15,789 nucleotides of DNA from Methanimicrococcus sp034006575 (GCA_034006575.1 JAVESN010000038.1:1-15789); one strand, 5' to 3'; shown: positions 5,573 through 13,395, counted from the first letter of the stretch. Translations and numbers: made by a program. Notes: a model not told the origin generated them from the sequence alone.

Positions 5573-8204
5573 ATTCAAAATTCATAACATCCAAAATACG
5601 TTTGGCTGTGACTTTTCCGATTCCTTTGACTTGACACAGCTCTTCTTCCGTTGCGTTAAAAATATTATTAAGAGAGCCGAATTCATTAAGAAGAAGTTGC
5701 GCCGCCTTCGGCCCGACCCCGGATATGGAAGATAAAACATATTCTTGTTGCTCATGAGTTGTTTTAGCCGGCTTTTTCCCGTGCGGGTTGACGGTTTTTT
5801 TCTCGTAAATCTGTTCTTTTTGAGCCATCATTTTAAGAAGCGATGCGGTTTCCTCTTCCGTTTTGGTATAAAAGACGGATACTTTAAAATCAAGTTCAAT
5901 CGAAAGAAGCGCCCCGCGAATGGAATTTTCATGCATGTTTCCTGAGGCCAACTCTTCGTCGCCTTCGATAATGAGAATCGGTTTTTTATAAGTCCGGGAA
6001 AGGTCGGACAATTGAGAAAATAAATTCCGTTTGCCTCCGATTAAAGAAGTCGAAAAGTCCGCAATCGTTTTTCGTTCAACCGCCATCTCATCGCTGATGA
6101 CATAATCCGCGACGTCCAGTTTCATCGTTTTCAATTCAACGCCGAAACGATCCAAATATTTCAAAACGCCGCTTTTTATTTCTCGAGAATCCGCTAAAAT
6201 TTTAAGAGAAGGCTCTTTAAAATCCCCTTTCAAAATCGCGTCCGACGCGGCCGCGACACCGGAGATGCCAAACGATTCCGAGAACGGATGAGAGTTCAAA
6301 ACAGGATGAGAATAAACAAGAGATTTGGAAGAAAAAACCGAGGAAACAGAATCGGAATCAAAATCGGAATCAAAATCGGAAACAGAATCGGAATCAAAAT
6401 CGGAAACAGAATCGGAATCAAAATCGGAAACAGAATCGGAATCAAAATCGGAAACAGAATCGGAAACAGAATCGGAAACAGAATCGGAAATTGAGCCGGA
6501 AACCGAATTCATTTCAAGAACGACAGAGGGGACGGATGTGCAAGAATCCGAGTTTAATTCGGTCAAACCGACTTTTAAGGCGGATTTCTCTTTAAATTCT
6601 TTTTCAAAATCTGAAAAGGTTTTTTGAGATTCGCGCTCTTCTTTTTTCAAAGATTCTTTTTGGTATGCGTTTTGAAGAAATTTCATGGCATGAAGCATTT
6701 TCTTTTCTTTATTCTGACTGCTCCACCGATACGCTTCGTCGCGCGTTCCTTTCGTAACCAACATAATAACGCGGCCGGTTTGAAAACGCCCGGTTCTTCC
6801 TTTCCGTTGAATACTGCGAATTTCAGACGGCACCGGCTCGTAAAATAAAACCATGTCCGTTGACGGAATATCTAATCCTTCTTCGGCAACGGACGTTGCA
6901 ATCAACACATTATATTCGCCGGCGCGGAACTGCTCAATGATTTCGGTTTGTTGTTTTTGAGTCAACCCTTTGTCTTTATTTCGAGAGCCTTGTCCGACAA
7001 AACGAACGGGACGCGCTTCGGAAACATCAAAAAGAGCTTCTTTGACAATGTTTGCCGTTTCTCTGAAATTGGTAAAAACGATGATTTTAGAATCCGGATA
7101 CTTTAAAAGTTGATTGCGGACAAGCTTTTGAACTTCATAAAATTTTGGATGTTCCGTTTCACATTTTTCCGCCAAATGAAGCGTTTGTCTGAAATAAAGA
7201 TCGGACGCCAATCTTTTAACCGCTTTGCTTGCGCCGGACGTCCCCGATTCTTCATCCATTTTTTGAAGATAAGCCAAAAGCGCTTTGGTTCCTTGCGTTT
7301 CGATTAATTCGACGGCATGCTCAATCTTCATAATTTCAGCCATCACCGAAACGGCTTGATAAGTGCTTGAATCGGCGGCTTCCGTTTTTAATTCGGACGT
7401 CAAACGAGATTGAAGAGCCAATAAGTCTTTTTTTGCTAAAAACTTAGAATCCAGCGGATACCCGTACTCCGCCATTTTATCCAATCGTTCATCCAATATC
7501 TTTTTTAAGGTTTCTCGAATTTCAATCAATTCTTTGGGCAATTCCAAAGGCATCCATTCCAAATCTTTTTTGTGAACGTAAGGCTTAATATCGGCATCCT
7601 CTTCGGTTTTTACAACAACGTTTTCAATAAAGAGAGAGTTGCAAACCTCGTCTATTTTTTCTTTTTCGCTTCCGGGACTGGCCGTAATTCCTAAAATCAA
7701 AGGGTTATCGGCAGTCGCCATGTATTTTTCGGCGATGTAGGTATAAGCGTAATTTCCGACAGACCTGTGCGCTTCATCAAAAACGATACAAGAAACGTCT
7801 TTCATTGAGATGACGGAGTTGATCAAATCATTTTCAATCACTTGCGGCGTTGCGATAATAACGGTTGTCTCATCCCACAATTCTTTTCGTTTTTCGGGGG
7901 ACAGGCTTCCCGTAAACGCTTTAACTTTTCCCTCCGGCAATTTTAAAACACGGGAAAAAAAATCATAATGCTGCTCAACAAGCGGTTTTGTCGGAGATAA
8001 AAGCAAAACTTTTCCGCCGATTCTCTCAATCCTCATGACAATTAAAAGCAAAGCCACAACCGTTTTTCCAAGAGACGTCGGCAACACGACAAGAGAATTT
8101 TTAGAAACGCAACCCGAAACAATATTTAATTGATACAAACGCAGTTCAACCGAATTTTCCAAGATCAGCGGATGTTTAATATATTGTTTTCCCGGTTCCG
8201 GCAT
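5562..8204 (-). CDS. hef: Hef-type helicase/XPF-family structure-specific nuclease
   Basis: This 880-residue protein has the full architecture of archaeal Hef, the FANCM/XPF relative that processes stalled replication forks. An SF2 helicase comes first: Walker A LPTSLGKT (41-48), DEAH (143-146), TAS (174-176) and motif VI QRKGRTGR (466-473). A charged linker (about 500-660) contains a Ser-Asp/Phe-Asp repeat (about 570-622). The ERCC4 nuclease follows with ADSRE (671-675) and the catalytic VERKTIADF (709-717), then tandem helix-hairpin-helix motifs (SGVGPKAAQLLL, about 828-839; VKGIGKVTAKRI, about 859-870). All key residues are present, so both activities should be intact. The linker makes it longer than I expect for Hef. 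The ATG at 8204 has GGAG eight bases upstream. It ends with TAA. It is convergent with the zinc-ribbon gene. Confidence 0.95.
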   Translation of the reverse strand: MPEPGKQYIKHPLILENSVELRLYQLNIVSGCVSKNSLVVLPTSLGKTVVALLLIVMRIERIGGKVLLLSPTKPLVEQHYDFFSRVLKLPEGKVKAFTGSLSPEKRKELWDETTVIIATPQVIENDLINSVISMKDVSCIVFDEAHRSVGNYAYTYIAEKYMATADNPLILGITASPGSEKEKIDEVCNSLFIENVVVKTEEDADIKPYVHKKDLEWMPLELPKELIEIRETLKKILDERLDKMAEYGYPLDSKFLAKKDLLALQSRLTSELKTEAADSSTYQAVSVMAEIMKIEHAVELIETQGTKALLAYLQKMDEESGTSGASKAVKRLASDLYFRQTLHLAEKCETEHPKFYEVQKLVRNQLLKYPDSKIIVFTNFRETANIVKEALFDVSEARPVRFVGQGSRNKDKGLTQKQQTEIIEQFRAGEYNVLIATSVAEEGLDIPSTDMVLFYEPVPSEIRSIQRKGRTGRFQTGRVIMLVTKGTRDEAYRWSSQNKEKKMLHAMKFLQNAYQKESLKKEERESQKTFSDFEKEFKEKSALKVGLTELNSDSCTSVPSVVLEMNSVSGSISDSVSDSVSDSVSDFDSDSVSDFDSDSVSDFDSDSVSDFDSDFDSDSVSSVFSSKSLVYSHPVLNSHPFSESFGISGVAAASDAILKGDFKEPSLKILADSREIKSGVLKYLDRFGVELKTMKLDVADYVISDEMAVERKTIADFSTSLIGGKRNLFSQLSDLSRTYKKPILIIEGDEELASGNMHENSIRGALLSIELDFKVSVFYTKTEEETASLLKMMAQKEQIYEKKTVNPHGKKPAKTTHEQQEYVLSSISGVGPKAAQLLLNEFGSLNNIFNATEEELCQVKGIGKVTAKRILDVMNFEYKK
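6343..6490. repeat. In-frame 6/24-bp repeat in hef encoding an acidic SD linker
   Basis: On the + strand the hexamers TCGGAA and TCAAAA/ACAGAA alternate. They form a 24-base unit (TCGGAATCAAAA then TCGGAAACAGAA) present about four times, with simpler hexamer copies at both sides. Read in hef they give SDSVSDFDSDSVSDFDSD-type sequence. Every unit is a multiple of three, so changes in copy number keep the frame. Confidence 0.92.
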
Positions 8205-8243
8205 GTTTCGTCTCCAAACGATTTAAATTGAAAATAAAAGTAA

Positions 8244-8302
8244 AACGATTTTTAAAGTTGATAACGATTTTTTTAAGTTGACAGCAGTATTTAATGTTGA
8301 TT
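8244..8302. repeat. Three degenerate ~20-bp repeats in front of hef
   Basis: AACGATTTTTAAAGTTGAT (8244-8262) is followed at once by a close copy, AACGATTTTTTTAAGTTGAC (8263-8282), and then a weaker third, AGCAGTATTTAATGTTGATT (8283-8302). They lie 40-100 bases upstream of the hef start and probably cover its promoter. They could be repeated operator sites. Confidence 0.55.
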
Positions 8303-8347
8303 TTAAAATAGAGAAGGTTTTATTTATTGAACTGTTTGGAACAGCGT

Positions 8348-8417
8348 GTTTACGAGAGTCTGTTTACAAGAGTCCGTTTATGAAAGTCTGTTTATGAAAG
8401 TCTGTTTATGATTGCTT
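8348..8417. repeat. 14-bp tandem repeat, five copies
   Basis: The unit GTTTAYRARAGTCY occurs at 8348, 8362, 8376 and 8390, with a fifth decayed copy at 8404 (GTTTATGATTGCTT). The two middle copies are identical. The array lies in the 539-base gene-free stretch between hef and hsp20. Its period equals that of the array before ramA, but the sequence differs. Confidence 0.88.
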
Positions 8418-8433
8418 TACTTATGATTTATTT

Positions 8434-8590
8434 CTTATAAATAATCCGCTTGCAAAGTGAAACTACTCTAAAAAACACAGTGAGATGGAAACACAGACAA
8501 CCTTCGCGCCGAATGTTGCAGCATAAAAACAAGAGCGTGCCCCAAAAAACGAAACGGCGCGCCAAACAGCAAAAACGGCATTTGTTTTTC
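8434..8590 (+). ncRNA. Possible structured RNA in a GC-richer island
   Basis: The segment of about 8480-8575 is much richer in G and C than its AT-rich surroundings and has no convincing reading frame. CGCGCCG (8505-8511) is complementary to CGGCGCG (8555-8561), and a smaller hairpin (ATGT-TGCA-GCAT) lies inside. A TATA-like CTTATAAATA at 8434-8443 and a T run with an inverted repeat near 8584-8610 could bound a + strand transcript of about 130 bases. GC-rich islands in AT-rich archaeal genomes often mark RNA genes. I cannot assign a family, and the strand is uncertain. Confidence 0.3.
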
Positions 8591-8610
8591 AAAAAATAAA
8601 TGAAAAAAAC
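8584..8610. terminator. Possible bidirectional terminator hairpin
   Basis: TTTTTCA (8585-8591) pairs with TGAAAAA (8601-8607) across a 9-base A-rich loop. The arms supply a T run on either strand. It could end the candidate RNA from the left and hsp20 transcripts from the right. Confidence 0.35.
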
Positions 8611-8632
8611 ACGCCTGAGAAATAATCTTAAA

Positions 8633-8735
8633 CCGGAAAAATAATTAAAATCCGGAAAAGACAATTATAAAGCCGAAAAAGGTAATCCTAACCGGAAAAG
8701 ACAAATATAAAGCCGAAAAAAGAAATATTAAAAGC
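8633..8735. repeat. ~20-bp tandem repeat downstream of hsp20
   Basis: Units starting with CCGRAAAA recur at 8633, 8652, 8673, 8692, 8713 and 8735. Two kinds alternate, CCGGAAAAGACAAATATAAAG-like and CCGAAAAAGGTAATCCTAA-like, giving a 40-base higher-order period (8652 and 8692). The array ends just after the hsp20 stop codon, so it is probably in the 3' UTR of that gene. Confidence 0.8.
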
Positions 8736-8743
8736 CGGAGAAA

Positions 8744-9193
8744 TTAATCTTCAACTTCAACGGCGCTTGTTTTTTTGGGAAGGAAAACGGTTAAAACTCC
8801 GTTGGATAATTTAGCCGTTGCGCCTTCTTCATCAATTTGAATCGGAATGTTGACGGAACCTTCATATTTGCGATAAAAGCGTTCTCTTCGGATGTAGATG
8901 CCTTCTTCGATGTCTGTTAAGCATTCCGCGCGAATCGTCAACAGACGTTCTTGAATTTCAAGCGTCACATCATTTTTCGTAACGCCGGGAAGATCGGCTT
9001 TAACGACAATATCATTTTTGCGTTCAATCAAATCCATCAACGGCGTTTGTCTGAACTCGCCAAACGTGTTTTCTTGAGAAGTCTTGCCAAGAGATGTCAA
9101 TTTACTGAACAATTGATTTACTGAAGATTTTATATCGGGCTCGGACTCTTTATCGTCCTTCTCTTTGCCCTGTTTTTTTTGGAACGGATTCAT
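8744..9193 (-). CDS. hsp20: Small heat shock protein, Hsp20/alpha-crystallin family
   Basis: This 149-residue protein is an ATP-independent chaperone that holds unfolding proteins as large oligomers. A charged N-terminal arm (1-48) precedes an alpha-crystallin domain (about 50-142), with DLIERKNDIVVKADLPGVTK and the signature AKLSNGVLTVFLPKK. The tail ends VEVED, where V-E-V may serve as the IXI-like assembly motif. The ATG at 9193 is preceded by GGGAGGATAAGGGGTC, which holds two possible ribosome-binding sites. The distal one (GGGAGG) overlaps a hairpin, suggesting temperature-sensitive translation. It lies downstream of apgM on the same strand, but a 186-base gap holding its own promoter-like elements suggests separate transcription. 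It ends with TAA. Confidence 0.93.
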   Translation of the reverse strand: MNPFQKKQGKEKDDKESEPDIKSSVNQLFSKLTSLGKTSQENTFGEFRQTPLMDLIERKNDIVVKADLPGVTKNDVTLEIQERLLTIRAECLTDIEEGIYIRRERFYRKYEGSVNIPIQIDEEGATAKLSNGVLTVFLPKKTSAVEVED

Positions 9194-9208
9194 GACCCCT
9201 TATCCTCC

Positions 9209-9221
9209 CGATAATCGGGCG
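9209..9221 (-). promoter_or_regulatory. Hairpin overlapping the hsp20 ribosome-binding site
   Basis: The hsp20 leader reads CCCGAT-T-ATCGGG followed by AGGATAAGGGGTC and the start codon. A 4-5 bp stem with a 3-5 base loop can form, and its 3' arm supplies part of the GGGAGG ribosome-binding site. In a heat-shock gene this resembles a simple RNA thermometer. The G+C-rich stem stands out in an AT-rich leader. Confidence 0.45.
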
Positions 9222-9289
9222 TTTTTTGAATAAACAGATAAAACAAACGAATATCTCAAAGGAGTATGAATTTGAAATATATTAATCTA

Positions 9290-9308
9290 TTTCAAAACGT
9301 TTTTGAAA
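9290..9308 (-). promoter_or_regulatory. Near-palindrome in the hsp20 promoter
   Basis: TTTCAAAAC at 9290-9298 faces GTTTTTGAAA at 9299-9308, a perfect inverted repeat except for one extra T. Candidate TATA boxes lie on both sides for leftward transcription (near 9323-9332 and 9275-9283). The site is therefore placed where a repressor would act. The T-rich strand of 9303-9322 could also terminate apgM. Confidence 0.35.
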
Positions 9309-9379
9309 AAAAAATCAAAAATGATATAATTCAACCCGATTCATTCGATTCATTTAAAATAAGTCGTTCAAAAATGAAT

Positions 9380-10663
9380 TTATTCAAATTTAATCATTAA
9401 AGAAATCAAATCCGGCGCATAAACCGTTCCCAATTCTCCTTCCTTTGCGGATTGCTCATCATAAACCAAAACGGAATCAATTTTTTCCTCTCGCGTATCA
9501 TACAAAAGGAACGGAATCGGATCGGAGGTATGCGTTTTTAAAGAGACGGGCGTCGGATGATCCGGCATCACCAGAATTTGACAGGGCTCATTCAAAGTTT
9601 GGACATACTCAAAAATCGGAGAAATGATTTTAAGATCCAAGTCTTCGACCGCTTGAAGTTTTTTTCGATAGTCGCCGATGTGACCGCATTCATCCGGAGC
9701 TTCGATATGAACGAAAACGAAGTCTTTGGTTTGAAGCGCTTGAATGGCGGCGTCTGCTTTTCCTTTGTAATTCGTGTCCAAAAATCCGGTCGCGCCTTTG
9801 ACGTCAATCACATCTAAACCGGCGCAAATGCCGATTCCCTTGAGAAGATCAACCGCGGAAATGACCGCGCCTGTTTTTTGATGAAGTTTTTCAAAAGATT
9901 CGAATTTCGGCGCGTTGCCTTGCCCCCAAAACCAAATGCAATTCGCGGGAAGTTTGCCTTCCGAGATGCGTTTTTGATTGACGGGATGATTCTTTAAAAG
10001 GTCGAAGGATTTTTTCATCATTTCCAAATAAATTTGAGCCGCTTTTTCCGATTCGACAACATCCGATTCATCGGACGAACTCGACTCGCGGACTTGGGGG
10101 AAATAATCCGACGCTTTTTTTCCGGTAATATCATGCGGCGGCGTAAAAATCAAATCTTTTCCGTAGTTTTCTTGAGCCACCAACAAATGGCGGTAACTGA
10201 TACCGGAATAAAATTTAAATCGGTCAGTTCCGAGGGCATCGTCAATAAATCGAATCAATTCGTCCGCTTCTTCAGAGGAAATATGCCCGCCGCTGTAATC
10301 AAGAATATAAGCGTCGGAAAGAGCCGGACCGTCTTTTCCAACCGTTCCGTCTTCGTTTCCGATTGTAATCAGGTTGGTTCGAAAAGCCAAATCGTTTCCT
10401 TGAAGAGAAATGCCCATGCTTAACGCTTCTAAAGGAGAGCGCCCGGTGTAATAAACAGCCGGATCATATCCGAAAATGGACATATTCGCAACATCGCTTC
10501 CGGGAGGATAGCCCGCGGGAACGGTAGCTGCAAGCCCCGACCTCCCGTTTTTGGCAAGATAATCCATGGTCGGTTTTTGAGCCGATTGTAAAATCGTTTT
10601 TCCGCCAAGTTCCGGAATCGGCAAATCCGCCATTCCGTCTCCGATAATAACAATATATTTCAT
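9380..10663 (-). CDS. apgM: 2,3-bisphosphoglycerate-independent phosphoglycerate mutase, archaeal type
   Basis: This 427-residue enzyme interconverts 3- and 2-phosphoglycerate in glycolysis/gluconeogenesis. It is the ApgM type (COG3635) of the alkaline phosphatase superfamily. Metal-binding and catalytic motifs include IIGDGMAD (D9), PPGSDVANMS with the likely nucleophile S56, HIEAPDECGHIGD and MPDHPTPVSLKTHTSDPIP. The start MKYIVIIGDGMAD at 10663 matches the family. A longer in-frame extension back to 10819 is rejected because it only translates an AAAAAAC repeat. No strong ribosome-binding site precedes the ATG. The gene is divergent from aspartate kinase. It ends with TAA, and a T-rich stretch (- strand, 9303-9322) may terminate it. 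Confidence 0.94.
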   Translation of the reverse strand: MKYIVIIGDGMADLPIPELGGKTILQSAQKPTMDYLAKNGRSGLAATVPAGYPPGSDVANMSIFGYDPAVYYTGRSPLEALSMGISLQGNDLAFRTNLITIGNEDGTVGKDGPALSDAYILDYSGGHISSEEADELIRFIDDALGTDRFKFYSGISYRHLLVAQENYGKDLIFTPPHDITGKKASDYFPQVRESSSSDESDVVESEKAAQIYLEMMKKSFDLLKNHPVNQKRISEGKLPANCIWFWGQGNAPKFESFEKLHQKTGAVISAVDLLKGIGICAGLDVIDVKGATGFLDTNYKGKADAAIQALQTKDFVFVHIEAPDECGHIGDYRKKLQAVEDLDLKIISPIFEYVQTLNEPCQILVMPDHPTPVSLKTHTSDPIPFLLYDTREEKIDSVLVYDEQSAKEGELGTVYAPDLISLMIKFE

Positions 10664-10716
10664 GGGAAACAATGAAGCCTTATTCTTATTTGAAATCTCT
10701 GTTTCATTGAAAAAGT

Positions 10717-10758
10717 AAAAAACAAAAAACAAAAAACAAAAAACAAAAAACAAAAAAC
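10717..10758. repeat. 7-bp tandem repeat (AAAAAAC x6) upstream of apgM
   Basis: Six exact copies of AAAAAAC start 54 bases upstream of the apgM start. In the leftward transcript this would be a GUUUUUU tract within the 5' leader. Such a homopolymer-like repeat is prone to slippage and could change leader length. Confidence 0.92.
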
Positions 10759-10844
10759 AAAAATGATGAAAAAAACAAATTTGGAACAAAGAATCAAGAA
10801 CAGCCGCTTTTCCATTCATTTTTTAAAATATTTGCTGCGTCATA

Positions 10845-10863
10845 ACCTATTTAAATATATATT
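10845..10863 (+). promoter_or_regulatory. TATA region of the aspartate kinase promoter
   Basis: CCTATTTAAATATATATTGC at 10845-10864 is a strong archaeal TATA-like element. Transcription would start about 25 bases downstream, near 10880. That excludes the upstream TTG at 10867 as start codon and supports the ATG at 10921. The same AT tract could also serve leftward transcription of apgM. Confidence 0.6.
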
Positions 10864-10920
10864 GCATTGGAAAAAGAATCAAAACGAATTAAAAAACCAC
10901 ATGCAATGGAACAGAGAAGT

Positions 10921-12324
10921 ATGAAGATCGTAATGAAATTCGGCGGAACATCCGTCGGCGACGGAAAAAAAATACGCCATGTGGCCGAGTTGGCAAAAAG
11001 TTATTATGACAAAGGGGATCAGATCGTTTTAGTGACATCCGCATTGGCCGGCGTAACGGATCGGCTTTTAGAAGTCGCAAACGCCGCCCGCGAAGAAGGA
11101 AAAATCACCGTTGTGACAGAATTTATTACGGCCTTAAAACAGCAACATTTTACCGCCGTTCGCGAAGCCATTGACAAAGAAGAAATCAGACAAGAAGCGA
11201 TTAAGTTCTTAACCGTTCAAATCGACGAGCTTGAAAAAGCGTTAATCGGTATTTGTTATTTGGGAGAATTAACGCTTCGTTCGCGGGATAACATCTCCTC
11301 TTTTGGGGAAAGATTGGCGGCGCCCATCGTCTCAGGCGCGCTTCGCTCAATCGGGATGGATTCCAAAAATTATACCGGCGGAGAAGCGGGCATCATAACG
11401 ACGGATGTTTTCGGCGGCGCAAAACCGCTTTTAAAATCCTATCCGTTGATTTTGGAAAATTTGGGACCGGGATTAAAAGATACGATTCAAGTCGTCACCG
11501 GGTTTATCGGGAAGAACGAAGAAGGAAATATAACAACGCTTGGGAGAAGCGGTTCGGATTACACGGCCTCCATTATCGGTGTCGGCATTCAAGCGGATGA
11601 AATTTGGCTGTGGAAAGAAGTCGACGGCATTATGACCGCAAATCCGAAAATTGTGCCGAGCGCGCGCACGATTCATTTTATATCCTACCAAGAAGCCATG
11701 GAACTTTCATCATTGGGCGCAGAAGTTTTGCATCCGCGCGCGATTGAGCCGTCCATGATGCACCACATTCCGGTTCGCGTCAAAAGCACGTTTAAACCGG
11801 ATTTTGGAGGAACGCTTGTCGTAACGGAGAATAAAAAATCCAAAAATGTGGTCAAAGCGGTCAGCATGATTAAAAAAGTGTCTTTGATTAACATTTCAAG
11901 TCCCGAGATGGTGGATTCCGTCGGAAAATTAGCGATTATTTTTTCAATATTGGCCGAAAAGAAAGTCGGCGTTCGTTTAATCAGCCAGGGTTCGGAGTCC
12001 AGCATATCGTTTATTGTCAATGACGCCGACCGCACAAAAACGGTCAAGGCCTTGAAATCGGAACTCGGAGAATCCTATACGATTGATTATCGGTCGGATG
12101 TGTCGGTGGTTGCCGTCGTCGGCGCGGGAATGGCAGGAACGCCCGGTGTTGCGCGCCGCGTATTTACGGCGCTCGGCAAAGAAAATATAAGTATTATAAT
12201 GATCAGCCAAGGCTCGTCGGAATATAATATCTCATGTGTGGTCAGCAGCGCCGAAGTCAATAAAGCGGTCATTGCGCTGCATGCCGAGTTTGAATTGGAC
12301 AAACCGGAAAACGGAAAAGAATAA
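10921..12324 (+). CDS. lysC: Aspartate kinase
   Basis: This 467-residue enzyme phosphorylates aspartate, the first step toward lysine, threonine and methionine. The amino-acid kinase domain begins at KFGGTSVGDG (residues 6-15) and includes SFGERLAAP, LGRSGSDYTA and KEVDGIMTANPKIVPSAR. Two C-terminal ACT domains follow (starting near VKAVSMIKKVSLINI and VSVVAVVGAGMAGTPGVARR), typical of allosteric control by end products. The start at 10921 (MKIVMKFGG) fits the family. ATG at 10906 is possible but has no better ribosome-binding site, and the TTG at 10867 lies before the expected transcript start. purM follows after 48 bases on the same strand and may be co-transcribed. It ends with TAA. Confidence 0.95.
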   Translation: MKIVMKFGGTSVGDGKKIRHVAELAKSYYDKGDQIVLVTSALAGVTDRLLEVANAAREEGKITVVTEFITALKQQHFTAVREAIDKEEIRQEAIKFLTVQIDELEKALIGICYLGELTLRSRDNISSFGERLAAPIVSGALRSIGMDSKNYTGGEAGIITTDVFGGAKPLLKSYPLILENLGPGLKDTIQVVTGFIGKNEEGNITTLGRSGSDYTASIIGVGIQADEIWLWKEVDGIMTANPKIVPSARTIHFISYQEAMELSSLGAEVLHPRAIEPSMMHHIPVRVKSTFKPDFGGTLVVTENKKSKNVVKAVSMIKKVSLINISSPEMVDSVGKLAIIFSILAEKKVGVRLISQGSESSISFIVNDADRTKTVKALKSELGESYTIDYRSDVSVVAVVGAGMAGTPGVARRVFTALGKENISIIMISQGSSEYNISCVVSSAEVNKAVIALHAEFELDKPENGKE

Positions 12325-12372
12325 ATGCATACCAAAAAATTATCAAAGAAAGATTAAGAAATGAGGTTTATT

Positions 12373-13377
12373 ATGAGCGGAAAAAATCAATCGACTTATG
12401 CGACATCCGGTGTCGATATTCATCAAGAGGAAGAGACCATTAAATCGTTGACAAAAACAATGACTTTTAAAAGAGAAGGATTTGGAGCGCCCTTGACCGA
12501 AATCGGCCATTACGCCGGTTTGATGGATTTCGGGGATTTCGCAATTGCGATGACAACCGACGGCGTCGGTTCAAAAGTATTAATTGCAAACGATATGGGA
12601 AAATGGGATACAATCGGCATTGATTGTGTGGCGATGAACGTGAATGATTTGTTGGCCATCGGCGCGGAACCGATTGGTTTTGTAGACTATCTCGCACTTG
12701 AAAAACATAAACCCGGATTTGCCGAAGAAATCGGAATCGGTTTATCCAAAGGCGCCGAGATTTCGAAAATGTCGATTGTCGGCGGCGAGACGGCAACGCT
12801 TCCCGATGTGATTCGAGGTTTTGATTTGGCCGGAACCTGTATCGGCGCCGTTAAAAAAGAAGATGTTTTAACGGGAGAAAAGATTAAAGTCGGCGATGTC
12901 ATCATCGGTTTAAAAAGCAGCGGCGTTCACAGCAACGGGTACTCTTTGGTTCGAAAAATCATTAAAGAATCTCCTTACGATTATCATGATTATTGCCCGT
13001 ACGATTCCAAAAAAACGATCGGTGACGAGCTTTTAACGCCGACCAAAATTTATATGGAAGTTTTGGATGTTATAAAAAAGTATGAAGTTCACGGATTGGC
13101 GCACATTACCGGCAGCGGTTTGTTGAAATTGAAACGCATTACAAATCTCGGTTTTGATTTTGACGACCCGATTGAGCCGCCGGAAATCTTCAAATTCCTT
13201 CAAAAGCAAGGCAATGTCAGCGATCTTGAAATGTATAAGACTTTCAACATGGGAATGGGCTTTATCCTTGTTGTTCCGGAAGAAGTCGCGCCCTACGTCA
13301 TGGGGATGACCGGCGGCAAACGTGTCGGAAAAATCGTGGAATCCGGCATTAAGGTAAAAGATTTGGTGATTGAATAA
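12373..13377 (+). CDS. purM: Phosphoribosylformylglycinamidine cyclo-ligase (AIR synthase)
   Basis: This 334-residue enzyme converts FGAM to AIR with ATP in purine synthesis. PurM landmarks are YATSGVDI at the N-terminus, TTDGVGSK (61-68), SIVGGETATLPD (about 134-145), GLKSSGVHSNGYSLVRKII and HITGSGLLKLKR. The ATG at 12373 is preferred over 12361 because GAGGT (12363-12367) lies five bases before it. It follows aspartate kinase by 48 bases, with no clear terminator between them. The pairing of amino-acid and purine genes does not suggest a shared pathway. It ends with TAA. Confidence 0.95.
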   Translation: MSGKNQSTYATSGVDIHQEEETIKSLTKTMTFKREGFGAPLTEIGHYAGLMDFGDFAIAMTTDGVGSKVLIANDMGKWDTIGIDCVAMNVNDLLAIGAEPIGFVDYLALEKHKPGFAEEIGIGLSKGAEISKMSIVGGETATLPDVIRGFDLAGTCIGAVKKEDVLTGEKIKVGDVIIGLKSSGVHSNGYSLVRKIIKESPYDYHDYCPYDSKKTIGDELLTPTKIYMEVLDVIKKYEVHGLAHITGSGLLKLKRITNLGFDFDDPIEPPEIFKFLQKQGNVSDLEMYKTFNMGMGFILVVPEEVAPYVMGMTGGKRVGKIVESGIKVKDLVIE

Positions 13378-13395
13378 AGAAGAAATAATGAAATT

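Noticed and set aside
6325..6627. Rightward ESESKSE frame inside hef
   Set aside because: It is the antisense reading of the SD repeat in a complete, well-conserved helicase-nuclease gene.
8428..8664. 78-residue Cys- and Arg-rich leftward frame
   Set aside because: No ribosome-binding site or family match. The base composition fits an RNA gene or spacer better. Conservation data could reverse this.
10664..10819. 52-residue N-terminal extension of ApgM
   Set aside because: It translates the AAAAAAC repeat into Phe/Leu runs, and the family start is MKYIVIIGDG at 10663.
10867..10920. Upstream TTG start of aspartate kinase
   Set aside because: The TATA box at about 10845-10863 places the transcript start downstream of that codon, and the family begins at MKIVMKFGG.
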